Shown here piece after piece: positions 15,236-23,059 of a stretch of DNA of 28,087 nt. Numbering within the stretch: the stretch's first letter is position 1; each line of letters starts with the position of its first letter. The DNA lies in NCBI GenBank assembly GCA_023433615.1, contig JAEZCJ010000202.1, forward strand, positions 1 through 28,087, in the 5' to 3' direction. The position numbers and the translations under genes were made by a program. The DNA comes from Bacillota bacterium (GTDB lineage Bacteria > Bacillota > Bacilli > Paenibacillales > Paenibacillaceae). Under the pieces are notes generated by a model that ran no database searches, was not told the origin of the DNA, and worked only from the letters and a program-made list of their open reading frames with translations.

Positions 15236-17740
15236 ATGACCGAGATACAACGGGAAGACATAGAGCTGCTGGCGCCCGCCGGCGATTGGGATTGCATGCG
15301 AGCTGCCGCGGCCAATGGGGCCGATGCGGTGTTTTTTGGCGTCGAGAAGTTCAATGCGCGCGCGCGGGCGAACAATTTTCGCATGGACGAGCTGCCGGAG
15401 ATCATGGCCTATCTGCACGGCTATGGGATGAAGGGCTTCCTTACCTTCAACATTCTGGTGTTCGAGAACGAGCTGGAGGATGCGCAGCGGCTGATCGAGG
15501 CGTGCATCGATGCAGGCGTCGACGCGGTAATCGTGCAGGATCTCGGGCTGGTCAAAATGATCCGCGACATTTCCCCCGATTTTCCGATACACGGTTCCAC
15601 GCAGATGACCATTACGTCTCCGGAGGCGGTAGAATTCACGAAGCCGTTCGATATCGAACGCGTCGTTCTCGGCCGGGAGAACAATCTGAAGCAGATCAAG
15701 ACGATCGGCGAGCAGTCGAAGCTGCCGATGGAAGTGTTCGTCCACGGCGCGCTGTGCGTGTCGTACTCCGGCCAATGCCTGACTTCCGAGATGTGGGGAG
15801 GGCGCTCGGCGAACCGCGGCGAATGCGCGCAGGCTTGCCGACTGCCTTACGACCTTATGGTCGACGGCGTGCAGAAGCCGATGGGCGACGTGACCTACCT
15901 GCTGTCGCCGAAGGATCTGGCGGCCGTGGAGCTGGTGCCGGAATTGATCGAGGCTGGCGTTACGTCCTTCAAGATCGAAGGGCGACTCAAGAGCCCCGAA
16001 TATGTCGCGAACGTCGTCTCCAAGTATCGCCGCGCGATCGATCGCTATTTCGAAGGCGACCGCGGTAAGCCGTCCAAGGAAGAGGTGCGCGAGCTGCAGC
16101 AGAGCTTCTCGCGCGGCTTCACGCCGGGCTTCCTGCTCGGCACGAACAACAAGCAGCTCGTGGAAGGCACGTTCCCGAAGAGCCGCGGCGTGTACTTGGG
16201 CCGCGTGGAGCGCGTGCTGCGGGACGCGGTCGTATGCCGCCTGGAAGCGCCGCTGAAGAGGGGCGACGGCATCGTGTTCGACGCGGGCGATCCGACGAAG
16301 AAGGAAGAAGGCGGCCGCGTCTACGACGTGCGTCGACAAGGCGTGAAGGTTGAGGGCGAGGTACAGGAGGGGACGGTCATCGAGATCGTGCCTGGCAGGA
16401 ATGACGTCGATCTATATAAGGTGAAGCCTGGTGACCGCGTGTGGAAGACGAGCGATCCGGCGCTAGACAAGCGCCTCAGGGCGACCTTCGAGACCGAGAA
16501 GCCGTATCGGGTATTCCCGCTGCACGTCAAGGTCGAAGGCCGCGAAGGGGAGCCGCTTCGCACGGTCTGGACGGACGTGAACAAAGGCACGACGGTCGAG
16601 GTCGCCTCCGAGCTGCCGCTCGAGCGGGCCGAGAAGCGGCCGATGGACCGCGCGCTGCTCGAGGAGCAGCTCGGCCGCTTGGGCGGCACGCTGTTCCAGC
16701 TGGAGCGGCTTGACGTCGACCTAACGGGTGACGTGATTCTGCCGATGCGCGAGCTGAATCGGCTGCGCCGCGAAGCGGCGGAGATGCTGGCCGGCGAGCG
16801 GCCGAAGCCGCCGGTCTACGTGAAGCGCGAGATCGACGCGTACGCGGATGCGGCTGCGCGTAGTGCGGCGAGCAACGGATTGCCGCGGCTGACCGCGCTC
16901 TGCCGCAGCTTGGCGCAGGTTGAAGCGGCCGCACGTACAGGCGTGAGCATGATCTACGCCGACTTCGAATTCATTAAGCAGTATCCCGCGGCCGTAGAAG
17001 CGGCCAGACGCGCAGGCAAGCGGATCGCGCTGGCTACGCCGCGGATTCATATGCCGGGCGAGAACGGCTACCACAATCACATCCTGAAGCTGGAGCCGGA
17101 TGCGGTCCTCGTCCGCAATACAGGCGCCATGTACTTCTATATGAAGAAGCGTGCCGAGTCCGGCGACGGCGCTTTCCCGGAATTGATCGGCGACTTCTCG
17201 CTGAATATCGCAAACCATAAGACGGCCGGCCTGTTCCTGGATGCAGGCTGCGCTTACGTGACGCCGTCCTATGACTTGAACGTGCAGCAGATGGTGGATC
17301 TGCTGGGGCGCGCGGATACGTCCCGCATGGAAGTGGTGATCCACCAGCATCTGCCGATGTTCCATACCGAGCACTGCGTCTACTGCACGTTCCTTAGCGA
17401 GGGTACGGACTATACGAACTGCGGTCGGCCATGCGAGGAACACCGCGTATCGCTGCAGGATCGGATCGGCATGTCGCATCCCGTCCGGGTAGACGACGGC
17501 TGCCGGAACACGGTGTATAACGCGATTGAACAGTCCGGCGCCGAGTATCTGAAGAGCTTCATCGAGCTGGGTGTTGCGTCGCTGCGCATCGAGTTTCTGG
17601 AGGAGACGGCGGAGAAGACGGCCGAGGTCATTCAGCTGTACACGGATGCCATTCGAGGTAGAATTAGCGGAACGCAGGTGTGGCGAAGCCTGAAGGCGAT
17701 TAACCAATTAGGCGTTACGCGCGGTCAGCTAGTCAAATAA
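15236..17740 (+). CDS. U32 family 'peptidase', long form (RlhA/TrhP-like RNA hydroxylation family)
   Basis: An 834-residue protein with the U32 TIM-barrel start ELLAPAGDWDCMRAA and the family signature HGALCVSYSGQCL. Four cysteines (about C174, C181, C197 and C201 in GQCL...GECAQAC) match the Fe-S quartet of U32 enzymes. A long C-terminal part follows, with a second Cys-rich segment (EHCVYC...NCGRPC). U32 proteins were first called collagenases; better-studied members (TrhP, RlhA) hydroxylate tRNA uridine or 23S rRNA cytidine using prephenate. The long form with the extra central domain is closest in layout to RlhA, so RNA modification is inferred. ATG 15236 is preferred because TGGAGG (15217-15222) precedes it. 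A GTG at 15191 would add 15 residues but has no ribosome site. Confidence 0.88.
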   Translation: MTEIQREDIELLAPAGDWDCMRAAAANGADAVFFGVEKFNARARANNFRMDELPEIMAYLHGYGMKGFLTFNILVFENELEDAQRLIEACIDAGVDAVIVQDLGLVKMIRDISPDFPIHGSTQMTITSPEAVEFTKPFDIERVVLGRENNLKQIKTIGEQSKLPMEVFVHGALCVSYSGQCLTSEMWGGRSANRGECAQACRLPYDLMVDGVQKPMGDVTYLLSPKDLAAVELVPELIEAGVTSFKIEGRLKSPEYVANVVSKYRRAIDRYFEGDRGKPSKEEVRELQQSFSRGFTPGFLLGTNNKQLVEGTFPKSRGVYLGRVERVLRDAVVCRLEAPLKRGDGIVFDAGDPTKKEEGGRVYDVRRQGVKVEGEVQEGTVIEIVPGRNDVDLYKVKPGDRVWKTSDPALDKRLRATFETEKPYRVFPLHVKVEGREGEPLRTVWTDVNKGTTVEVASELPLERAEKRPMDRALLEEQLGRLGGTLFQLERLDVDLTGDVILPMRELNRLRREAAEMLAGERPKPPVYVKREIDAYADAAARSAASNGLPRLTALCRSLAQVEAAARTGVSMIYADFEFIKQYPAAVEAARRAGKRIALATPRIHMPGENGYHNHILKLEPDAVLVRNTGAMYFYMKKRAESGDGAFPELIGDFSLNIANHKTAGLFLDAGCAYVTPSYDLNVQQMVDLLGRADTSRMEVVIHQHLPMFHTEHCVYCTFLSEGTDYTNCGRPCEEHRVSLQDRIGMSHPVRVDDGCRNTVYNAIEQSGAEYLKSFIELGVASLRIEFLEETAEKTAEVIQLYTDAIRGRISGTQVWRSLKAINQLGVTRGQLVK

Positions 17741-17753
17741 GCGAAGGTGGAGC

Positions 17754-17788
17754 AACCGTTTCGGCAGCATGCCGAGACGGTTTCTTTC
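17754..17788 (+). terminator. Rho-independent terminator after the U32 gene
   Basis: AACCGTTTCGGC (17754-17765) and GCCGAGACGGTT (17771-17782) form a 12-position stem with one G-T wobble and a five-base loop, followed by TCTTTCC. Confidence 0.75.
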
Positions 17789-17910
17789 CGTCGTCACCAT
17801 TTCGCGAAAAGTGTAAGGAATCTTTTTGAGTTGTAAGAAAAGTTATTCCATTTTTACTAGACCAGTAGTACTATTAACCTAAATCCATGACGGAATGTGG
17901 GGAATGGGCC

Positions 17911-19668
17911 ATGCGCCTTTCGTTTCAACCCGGTGTACCAGACAGCTTGAAGGAGCTTGTGCTCGAACTGGAGCAGGCTGTGCTAGACGGCAGAATACCG
18001 GACCAATCGACATTGGAAGCGCTGCCGGAGCCAGCGGTGAGCGGTTCGCCCTTGCTGCTTCGGACAGGCTCTGTTCACCTGATGCTCGAAGGCCAGCTGA
18101 AGGAAGCGCAAGAATGGCTGCAAGCAGCGATCAAAGGTTTTGCCTTGCAGGCGAATCATGTCGAGATGCTGTCGATGATCGCGCTGCTTACGCTCGTCTA
18201 CGTGCGCATCGGCGATTTTACGGAGACGGAGACGCTGCTGCATCATCTGGAAGAGGAAACGCTGCGCTCGCCGGAACATTGCAGCGGCTTCGTATGGTGG
18301 GCGCTTGCCCGAGGCAGATGCTGGGGCCGCACGTCTACGATTCTAGGCTCGCTTACGAGCGATGAATATTTTGCGAGAGCGGCGGATTGGTTCCGGCAAG
18401 AGGGGGCCTCCGATTGGTACGCCTACTTGCTGCTTGATCGCTGGCTCTACGACTCGGATAGTTTGAAGGATGAGGCGTGGGGCAAGCGAATGCTCGCGCT
18501 GCGCCAATGGGGCGCCATTAAGCCGGCATGCGAGAGCGTGCTGAAGGTGCTGGTAGGAAGCGAGCTGTCCGAGGAACAGGAGGAGAAGCTGCCGAGCCGG
18601 TTCGGCTACTTGCTGAAGGCGCTCCATCAATCCGGCGTCGATGCTTCAGTAGATCCGCCGGTCAGCGACCTGCGCTACGACGTCGAGGCGCAGCTGTTCA
18701 ACAGCCGTGTGAACGTGCGGCGGAAGCTGGCAGCCGGCGACCGCGTAGGCGCCTCCGTCGCGCTGCGGCAGATGGAGCTGATGCTGGAAGAGATGTCGAC
18801 GCCTAGAACCCAAGCTTGGCATGACGAGCTGCGGGAGCGTATCGGCGGGAATGTCGAACACGCGCCGCTCGTGGCCAGCCTGCCTGTCCATCTCGATGAG
18901 GAGATTCCGATGCCGGCCCCGAAGCAGAACCGACTGCGCGTGCAGCTAATGTCGGGTATCCGCTTCTATTTATCGGACGGCACGACGGTCACGCCGAAGT
19001 GGAAGCGCCGAAAATCGAAGGAACTGCTCGTTTACTTGCTGCTTCAGCCGGAATACCGCGTCCTGCGAGACCAAGTCGTCGAGCAGGTGTTCGGCGAAGG
19101 GGACGCGACGAAGCTGGCCAATCATCTCTATGTCTCGCTGCATGAGCTTCGCAATGCGCTTGCCAGCATCGGCTTCGAAGAAGCGATCGAGGTGCGCGGC
19201 GGGCTGATTGGGTTCAAGGATAGCGTGATCGAGGCGGTTGACGTCGAGCAGTTCACCACGCTCTCCCGCGTTGGGGATCAGCTGTGGGGCAAGGATAAGG
19301 AGGCATCGGTCATGCTGTATCTGGACGCCGTCCGGCTCTACGGCACGCTCGGGTCGGACATGCCGTACCTCGATTGGCTGGAACGGTGGCGCAGCCATAT
19401 GACGGAACGGCAGACGCAGATGCTGCGGCGGCTCGGCGAGTACTACGCCGCGCGTACGGAGGACAGCCATACGGAGCAGTGGCTGTCGGCGTGGATCGAC
19501 CTTCGGCCGGATCAAGAGGAAGCCTACCAAGCCATGATCCGCTATTGGATGGAGCGGGGCCGGCATGCCGAGGCGGTGAGCTGGTATCGGCGCCTTGAGC
19601 GCGTATGCAGGGAAGAGCTGGGCACCGTGCCGCTCGAAGAGACGCGCAAGCTCGTATGGGAAGCTTGA
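17911..19668 (+). CDS. SARP-like transcriptional regulator: TPR-like N-terminus, winged helix, BTAD domain
   Basis: A 585-residue protein. Residues 1-320 are helical and repeat-like, probably a TPR-type sensor or scaffold. A winged-helix DNA-binding segment at about 335-430 contains KWKRRKSKELLVYLLLQP and ANHLYVSLHELRNAL. The C-terminal bacterial transcriptional activator domain (about 435-585) ends in RRLERVCREELGTVPLEETRKL. Such proteins activate nearby genes; the target here is unknown. Start ATG 17911 has TGGGGA (17898-17903) upstream. ATG 17887 lacks a ribosome site. The stop overlaps the start of the phosphatase/kinase gene by 13 bases, so the two are probably co-expressed and functionally linked. 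An AMP-type ATPase domain, as in large LAL/SARP proteins, is absent. Confidence 0.85.
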   Translation: MRLSFQPGVPDSLKELVLELEQAVLDGRIPDQSTLEALPEPAVSGSPLLLRTGSVHLMLEGQLKEAQEWLQAAIKGFALQANHVEMLSMIALLTLVYVRIGDFTETETLLHHLEEETLRSPEHCSGFVWWALARGRCWGRTSTILGSLTSDEYFARAADWFRQEGASDWYAYLLLDRWLYDSDSLKDEAWGKRMLALRQWGAIKPACESVLKVLVGSELSEEQEEKLPSRFGYLLKALHQSGVDASVDPPVSDLRYDVEAQLFNSRVNVRRKLAAGDRVGASVALRQMELMLEEMSTPRTQAWHDELRERIGGNVEHAPLVASLPVHLDEEIPMPAPKQNRLRVQLMSGIRFYLSDGTTVTPKWKRRKSKELLVYLLLQPEYRVLRDQVVEQVFGEGDATKLANHLYVSLHELRNALASIGFEEAIEVRGGLIGFKDSVIEAVDVEQFTTLSRVGDQLWGKDKEASVMLYLDAVRLYGTLGSDMPYLDWLERWRSHMTERQTQMLRRLGEYYAARTEDSHTEQWLSAWIDLRPDQEEAYQAMIRYWMERGRHAEAVSWYRRLERVCREELGTVPLEETRKLVWEA

Positions 19669-21518
19669 ACGCTCCGGCAACGCAGCGAGCCGCCGCTGGC
19701 CGATGGATGGCAGCGGCAGGGTACTGCCTCTTGGCGGGATCGGCCGCATTCGGCATGACGGCGCTGCCCCTCTATCTGGCGGGCGTCGAGCCTGCCCGTG
19801 CCTTGCTACCGGCATACCGGCCCGAAGGGAGCGGCTGGGAGGCGATGTACGGCCTGCTCGGTTTTGCTCTGACGGCGGCCGCCATCGTCTACGCGATCAT
19901 GGCCTTCTTGAAGCCGGGAAGAGCCTTGCATACGGGTCATCGGGCACGGTCGCAGACTGCGCTTGGACGGGAGATTCGAGCGGAACTGGCGATGGGGCGG
20001 CTTATCCCGCTCGGCGTGACGCTCGGCGGACTGTTCGCAGCTGTGTCTGCGCAGATGCTTGGGCTCGCGGCAGCGACGACCGGCGGCTTGCCGGAGACGG
20101 TGGAGCCGATTGCCGTCATGATGCTGACGATCGAATACGGCATGCTCGGCTTCGCCGTGTTCGGTCTAGCGGTACGGGAGGTAAGGCGCTTGCTGCTCGC
20201 AAGTACGAGTGCGCCTTTATCCCAGACATTCTCGGCTGCGACGGCCGAGGAAGGGATCGCGGAAGATCAGCCTGTGCGTTCGGCAGACCATTACGACACG
20301 CTAGCTGCCGAATTGAGGCTTGCGCTGGATTTGCAGCAGCGCTGGCAGCCGCCGATCGACATGCAGCTGGGCGCTTACCGCGTAACTGGACGGAATCGCC
20401 AGGACCGCGACGTAGGAGGCGACCTGTTCGATGCCGCGATCGTCGACGACACGACTTTTGCGGTGCTCATAGGCGATGTATCGGGCAAAGGAATGCCGGC
20501 CGCCGTCATGGTGCCTGCGCTGCACGTGCTGTTCCGTTCCGAATTGAAGCGGGGAGGCGGGCCTGGGGAGATGCTCGAGCGCATGAACCGTCTCTTGTGC
20601 GACACCGTGCCTGAGCACGGCGTGACGCTCGGCGTAGGCATCTTCAATGCGGCGACCGGCGAGATGCGGTACGCCAGCGCGGGTCATCCATCGCCCTATC
20701 TGCTGCAGCAAGGCATCCCGCCGATCATGCTGGACAGCTCCGCGCTCCCGCTCGGGATGGAGCCCGAAGCCCGCTACGAAGAACTAACGGTCCGTCTTGC
20801 GCCGGGCGAAAGGCTGCTGCTCTATACGGACGGCATCGTGGAGGCCACGGATGCTTCGGGCCGGATGTTCGGCTTCGAAGGACTCGAGAAGCAATTGCTC
20901 GGTTGGGAAGCGGGGGAGCCGGCAGACGGCTGGATGGCGGACATGTTCGATAAGCTGGGCGAGCAGTACGGCAATCGTAAGGACGACCGTACGATTCTTG
21001 CGGTGGAGCGAATCGTGCATGCGGCACGTCCCGTCGTACTCCACGAGATGACCTGGAGGATCCCTTCCGTGCCGGGCTGCGAGAAGCAGGTGCTGGCGGA
21101 GTTGGCCGACTTGATCGAAGATGCTTGGCCGGAGGCGGGCAGGAAGGACGATATGCTGACCTGCGTTGCCGAGGCGGTCATGAACGCTGCCGAGCATGGC
21201 AACGGCTTCGATCCGGAGCGCTGCGTCGTCGTGCACGTGCACTTTGGCAACATGCTGATGGTTTGCCGCGTATCCGATGACGGCGACGGCTTCGACGTGC
21301 AGGAGGTGCAAGCGGGCGCCCATGCCGACAGGCTGAACGCCGAAGCGGAAGCTAAGGCAGAGGCAGAGGCTTCTACGATCCCCGATCGCGAGCGCGAAGA
21401 AGGCAGAGGTTGGGGTATGCTATTGATAGATGGATTAACGGACTATTGGATCGCGACTGGCGATGAGCGGGGGTTCTGCGTCGAGTTGTTCTTTCTTGCT
21501 CGTAAAAGAAGCGGATAA
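19656..21518 (+). CDS. Membrane SpoIIE-type PP2C phosphatase fused to an RsbW-like anti-sigma kinase domain
   Basis: A 620-residue protein. The N-terminal 185 residues carry about four membrane helices. A PP2C/SpoIIE phosphatase domain spans about 225-455, with acidic metal residues in VGGD (253-256), GDVSGKG (about 273-279), YTDG and KDDRT (442-446). A C-terminal GHKL kinase domain (about 465-618) has the N box EAVMNAAEHGN (E506/N510), DDGDGFD (541-547) and GRGWGM (583-588). Its ATP lid holds an Ala/Glu-rich low-complexity run (about 560-573). One polypeptide therefore appears able both to phosphorylate and to dephosphorylate a STAS protein, and such a gene lies 14 bases downstream. ATG 19656 overlaps the regulator gene. 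Its ribosome site is weak, so TTG 19665 or coupling without a site is possible. Confidence 0.87.
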   Translation: MGSLNAPATQRAAAGRWMAAAGYCLLAGSAAFGMTALPLYLAGVEPARALLPAYRPEGSGWEAMYGLLGFALTAAAIVYAIMAFLKPGRALHTGHRARSQTALGREIRAELAMGRLIPLGVTLGGLFAAVSAQMLGLAAATTGGLPETVEPIAVMMLTIEYGMLGFAVFGLAVREVRRLLLASTSAPLSQTFSAATAEEGIAEDQPVRSADHYDTLAAELRLALDLQQRWQPPIDMQLGAYRVTGRNRQDRDVGGDLFDAAIVDDTTFAVLIGDVSGKGMPAAVMVPALHVLFRSELKRGGGPGEMLERMNRLLCDTVPEHGVTLGVGIFNAATGEMRYASAGHPSPYLLQQGIPPIMLDSSALPLGMEPEARYEELTVRLAPGERLLLYTDGIVEATDASGRMFGFEGLEKQLLGWEAGEPADGWMADMFDKLGEQYGNRKDDRTILAVERIVHAARPVVLHEMTWRIPSVPGCEKQVLAELADLIEDAWPEAGRKDDMLTCVAEAVMNAAEHGNGFDPERCVVVHVHFGNMLMVCRVSDDGDGFDVQEVQAGAHADRLNAEAEAKAEAEASTIPDREREEGRGWGMLLIDGLTDYWIATGDERGFCVELFFLARKRSG

Positions 21519-21532
21519 GGGAGGTGTGAATG

Positions 21533-21913
21533 ATGTCGGAAGCAACACTCGAGATGGAAGCCCGGGCATTCGAGAGCGGGCTGTCGGTCACCTTGCGCGG
21601 CGATCTGGATCAGGCGGCGGAGCAGGTGCTGAAGGGTGCGTTCGATTGGGAAAATGGGCTGGAAGGCCGCAGGCGGTACTTGATCCTTAATCTGCACATG
21701 GTCAGTTACATCAACAGCGCAGGCATGGCGCTGCTCATTCGCGTTGCGCGAGGCGGGCGCAAGCATGGCTACCATACGTTCGCATGCGGCGTAACGACGC
21801 ATTATCAGAAGCTATTCCGCATGGTGGGCCTGACCGAGTACATGATGCTCTACCCGGACGAGTATGCGGTGTTCCAGCGAATCGAGGCGCTTGAAGGAGA
21901 AGGCGGGCAGTGA
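21533..21913 (+). CDS. STAS-domain anti-anti-sigma factor
   Basis: A 126-residue protein of the SpoIIAA/RsbV type. The region VSYINSAGMALLIR holds the conserved phosphorylation site, here S62, in NSAG in place of the common DSSG/DSTG. RYLILNLHMV is the preceding strand. ATG 21533 lies 8 bases after GGAGG (21520-21524); ATG 21530 immediately before it is also possible but too close. Partner-switch logic says that unphosphorylated STAS binds the kinase domain and frees its sigma factor or other client. No sigma factor is encoded in this window, so the client is unknown. It likely shares a transcript with the two genes before it. Confidence 0.9.
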   Translation: MSEATLEMEARAFESGLSVTLRGDLDQAAEQVLKGAFDWENGLEGRRRYLILNLHMVSYINSAGMALLIRVARGGRKHGYHTFACGVTTHYQKLFRMVGLTEYMMLYPDEYAVFQRIEALEGEGGQ

Positions 21914-21937
21914 CTGTCTGTCGCATCATCGTGAAGA

Positions 21938-21974
21938 CGCGAGGCGGGGAGACGGACCGGATCCCCGCCTCGCG
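21938..21974 (+). other. Strong 13-bp GC hairpin just before the pcrB ribosome site
   Basis: CGCGAGGCGGGGA (21938-21950) pairs perfectly with TCCCCGCCTCGCG (21962-21974) around an 11-base loop. No T-run follows. It ends 6 bases before the AAAGGAG (21981-21987) of pcrB. It could be a weak terminator for the STAS cassette, an RNA-stability element or a translation control element. Only the hairpin itself is seen directly. Confidence 0.6.
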
Positions 21975-21994
21975 CGCGAGAAAGGAGCATTCCC

Positions 21995-22720
21995 ATGACG
22001 AAGGATCGGATGCCGGATACGCCTTACGCGGCGTGGCGGCATGCGTTCAAGCTGGACCCGGACCGCATGATCGGAGACGAAGCGCTCGAGGCGGTCTGCC
22101 TGTCCGGGACCGATATTCTGCTGGTCGGCGGTTCGAGCGGCGTGACGTACGACAATACCGTGGATCTCTTGGCGCGCATTCGCCGGTACGAGGTGCCGTG
22201 CGCGCTTGAACTGACGGATGCGGCCGCGGCCGTGCCGGGCTTCGATTGGTACCTGCTGCCGATGGTACTGAACGCCGGCTCCGTCGATTGGGTGACCGGC
22301 AGGCAAGCGGCGGCAATCGCGGACTACGGCGCGTACTTGCCGTGGGACATTACGTTCGGCGAGGGCTATATTATTCTGAACGAAGACGCAGAGGCGGCTA
22401 AGCTGACCGATGCGCGGACTGCGCTGAAGATCGGTGAAGCGGCAGCTTATGCCAAACTGGCGGATCGGCTCATGCGGCTGCCGCTCGTCTATGTTGAGTA
22501 CAGCGGACGCTTCGGCGACATGCAGCTGGTTCGTTCGATTCGTGCGGCATTGACCCAATCGAGGCTGATCTACGGCGGCGGCATCGACACCGCAGCGCGC
22601 GCAGCGCTGGCGGCCGAGGCCGCGGATACGGTCGTTGTCGGCAATGTCGTCTACGATGATTTGGCCGAGGCGCTCGCCACGGTCGACGCGGTTAAGAATA
22701 CGCCTGCCCCGACCCCATAG
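21995..22720 (+). CDS. pcrB: Heptaprenylglyceryl phosphate synthase PcrB
   Basis: PcrB joins sn-glycerol-1-phosphate to heptaprenyl diphosphate to make an archaeal-type ether lipid precursor in Bacillota. The protein has 241 residues. The family motifs include WRHAFKLDPDR near the start, SGTDILLVGGSSGVTYDN (phosphate binding), CALEL, PGFDWYLLPMVLNA, LVYVEYSG and the C-terminal YGGGIDTAARA / TVVVGNVVYDD. ATG 21995 is preceded by AAAGGAG (21981-21987) at ideal spacing. It precedes pcrA and ligA as in Bacillus. The 339-base gap to pcrA holds a hairpin and copy 4 of the intergenic element. Confidence 0.96.
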   Translation: MTKDRMPDTPYAAWRHAFKLDPDRMIGDEALEAVCLSGTDILLVGGSSGVTYDNTVDLLARIRRYEVPCALELTDAAAAVPGFDWYLLPMVLNAGSVDWVTGRQAAAIADYGAYLPWDITFGEGYIILNEDAEAAKLTDARTALKIGEAAAYAKLADRLMRLPLVYVEYSGRFGDMQLVRSIRAALTQSRLIYGGGIDTAARAALAAEAADTVVVGNVVYDDLAEALATVDAVKNTPAPTP

Positions 22721-22735
22721 CACGTCTACCTAACG

Positions 22736-22764
22736 AGCCCTTGTGCCCCAGACGCACAGGGGCT
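22736..22764 (+). terminator. Hairpin after pcrB, possible terminator
   Basis: AGCCCTTGTGC (22736-22746) pairs with GCACAGGGGCT (22754-22764) over 11 positions with one wobble. The following TGCTGCCGTTCC has no real T-run, so termination may be partial. Downstream at about 22808-22813 a TATACT could be a weak pcrA promoter, but no convincing -35 accompanies it. Confidence 0.5.
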
Positions 22765-22834
22765 TGCTGCCGTTCCCTCTCAATCTTCCTCAAAGGACTT
22801 GGATATTCTATACTAATGGGTTTCATTTATATGC

Positions 22835-22984
22835 GGCCGGTTGTCAGCGCCGAGAAGGTTGGACGATAGCGGCAATTGAGGAACGGAGCGTAGACAGATC
22901 TACGTGAGTACCGGAAATTGCGCTAGCGTTCAAGATTCGATGCCGAGTAGACTTCGAAGCTCCACTTCGCGATCGCAAGCGGCC
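22835..22984 (-). repeat. Intergenic palindromic element, copy 4
   Basis: The arms GGCCGGTTGT (22835-22844) and GCAAGCGGCC (22975-22984) pair at nine of ten positions, counting one wobble. On the minus strand the conserved order is GATCGCGAAG, CATCGAATCTTGAACG, the central hairpin with apex CGTAGA-TCTG-TCTACG, then CCAACCTTCTCGGCGCTGAC. It lies between the pcrB hairpin and pcrA, opposite in orientation to the genes, and ends 75 bases before the pcrA start. Confidence 0.88.
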
Positions 22985-23059
22985 CCTGATTGACATTAGA
23001 GGGGGGGGTGAACTAGACTGAAAATAGGCGAACACACACGCGAACAAAGGAGTAGAAGC

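Noticed and set aside
15038..16339. Minus-strand open frame (433 codons) over the U32 gene
   Set aside because: Antisense shadow of the U32 gene that also runs through intergenic element copy 3; no family features.
19595..20614. Plus-strand open frame (339 codons) overlapping the phosphatase gene
   Set aside because: Out-of-frame shadow. The frame beginning at 19656 carries the membrane helices and the PP2C and kinase motifs.
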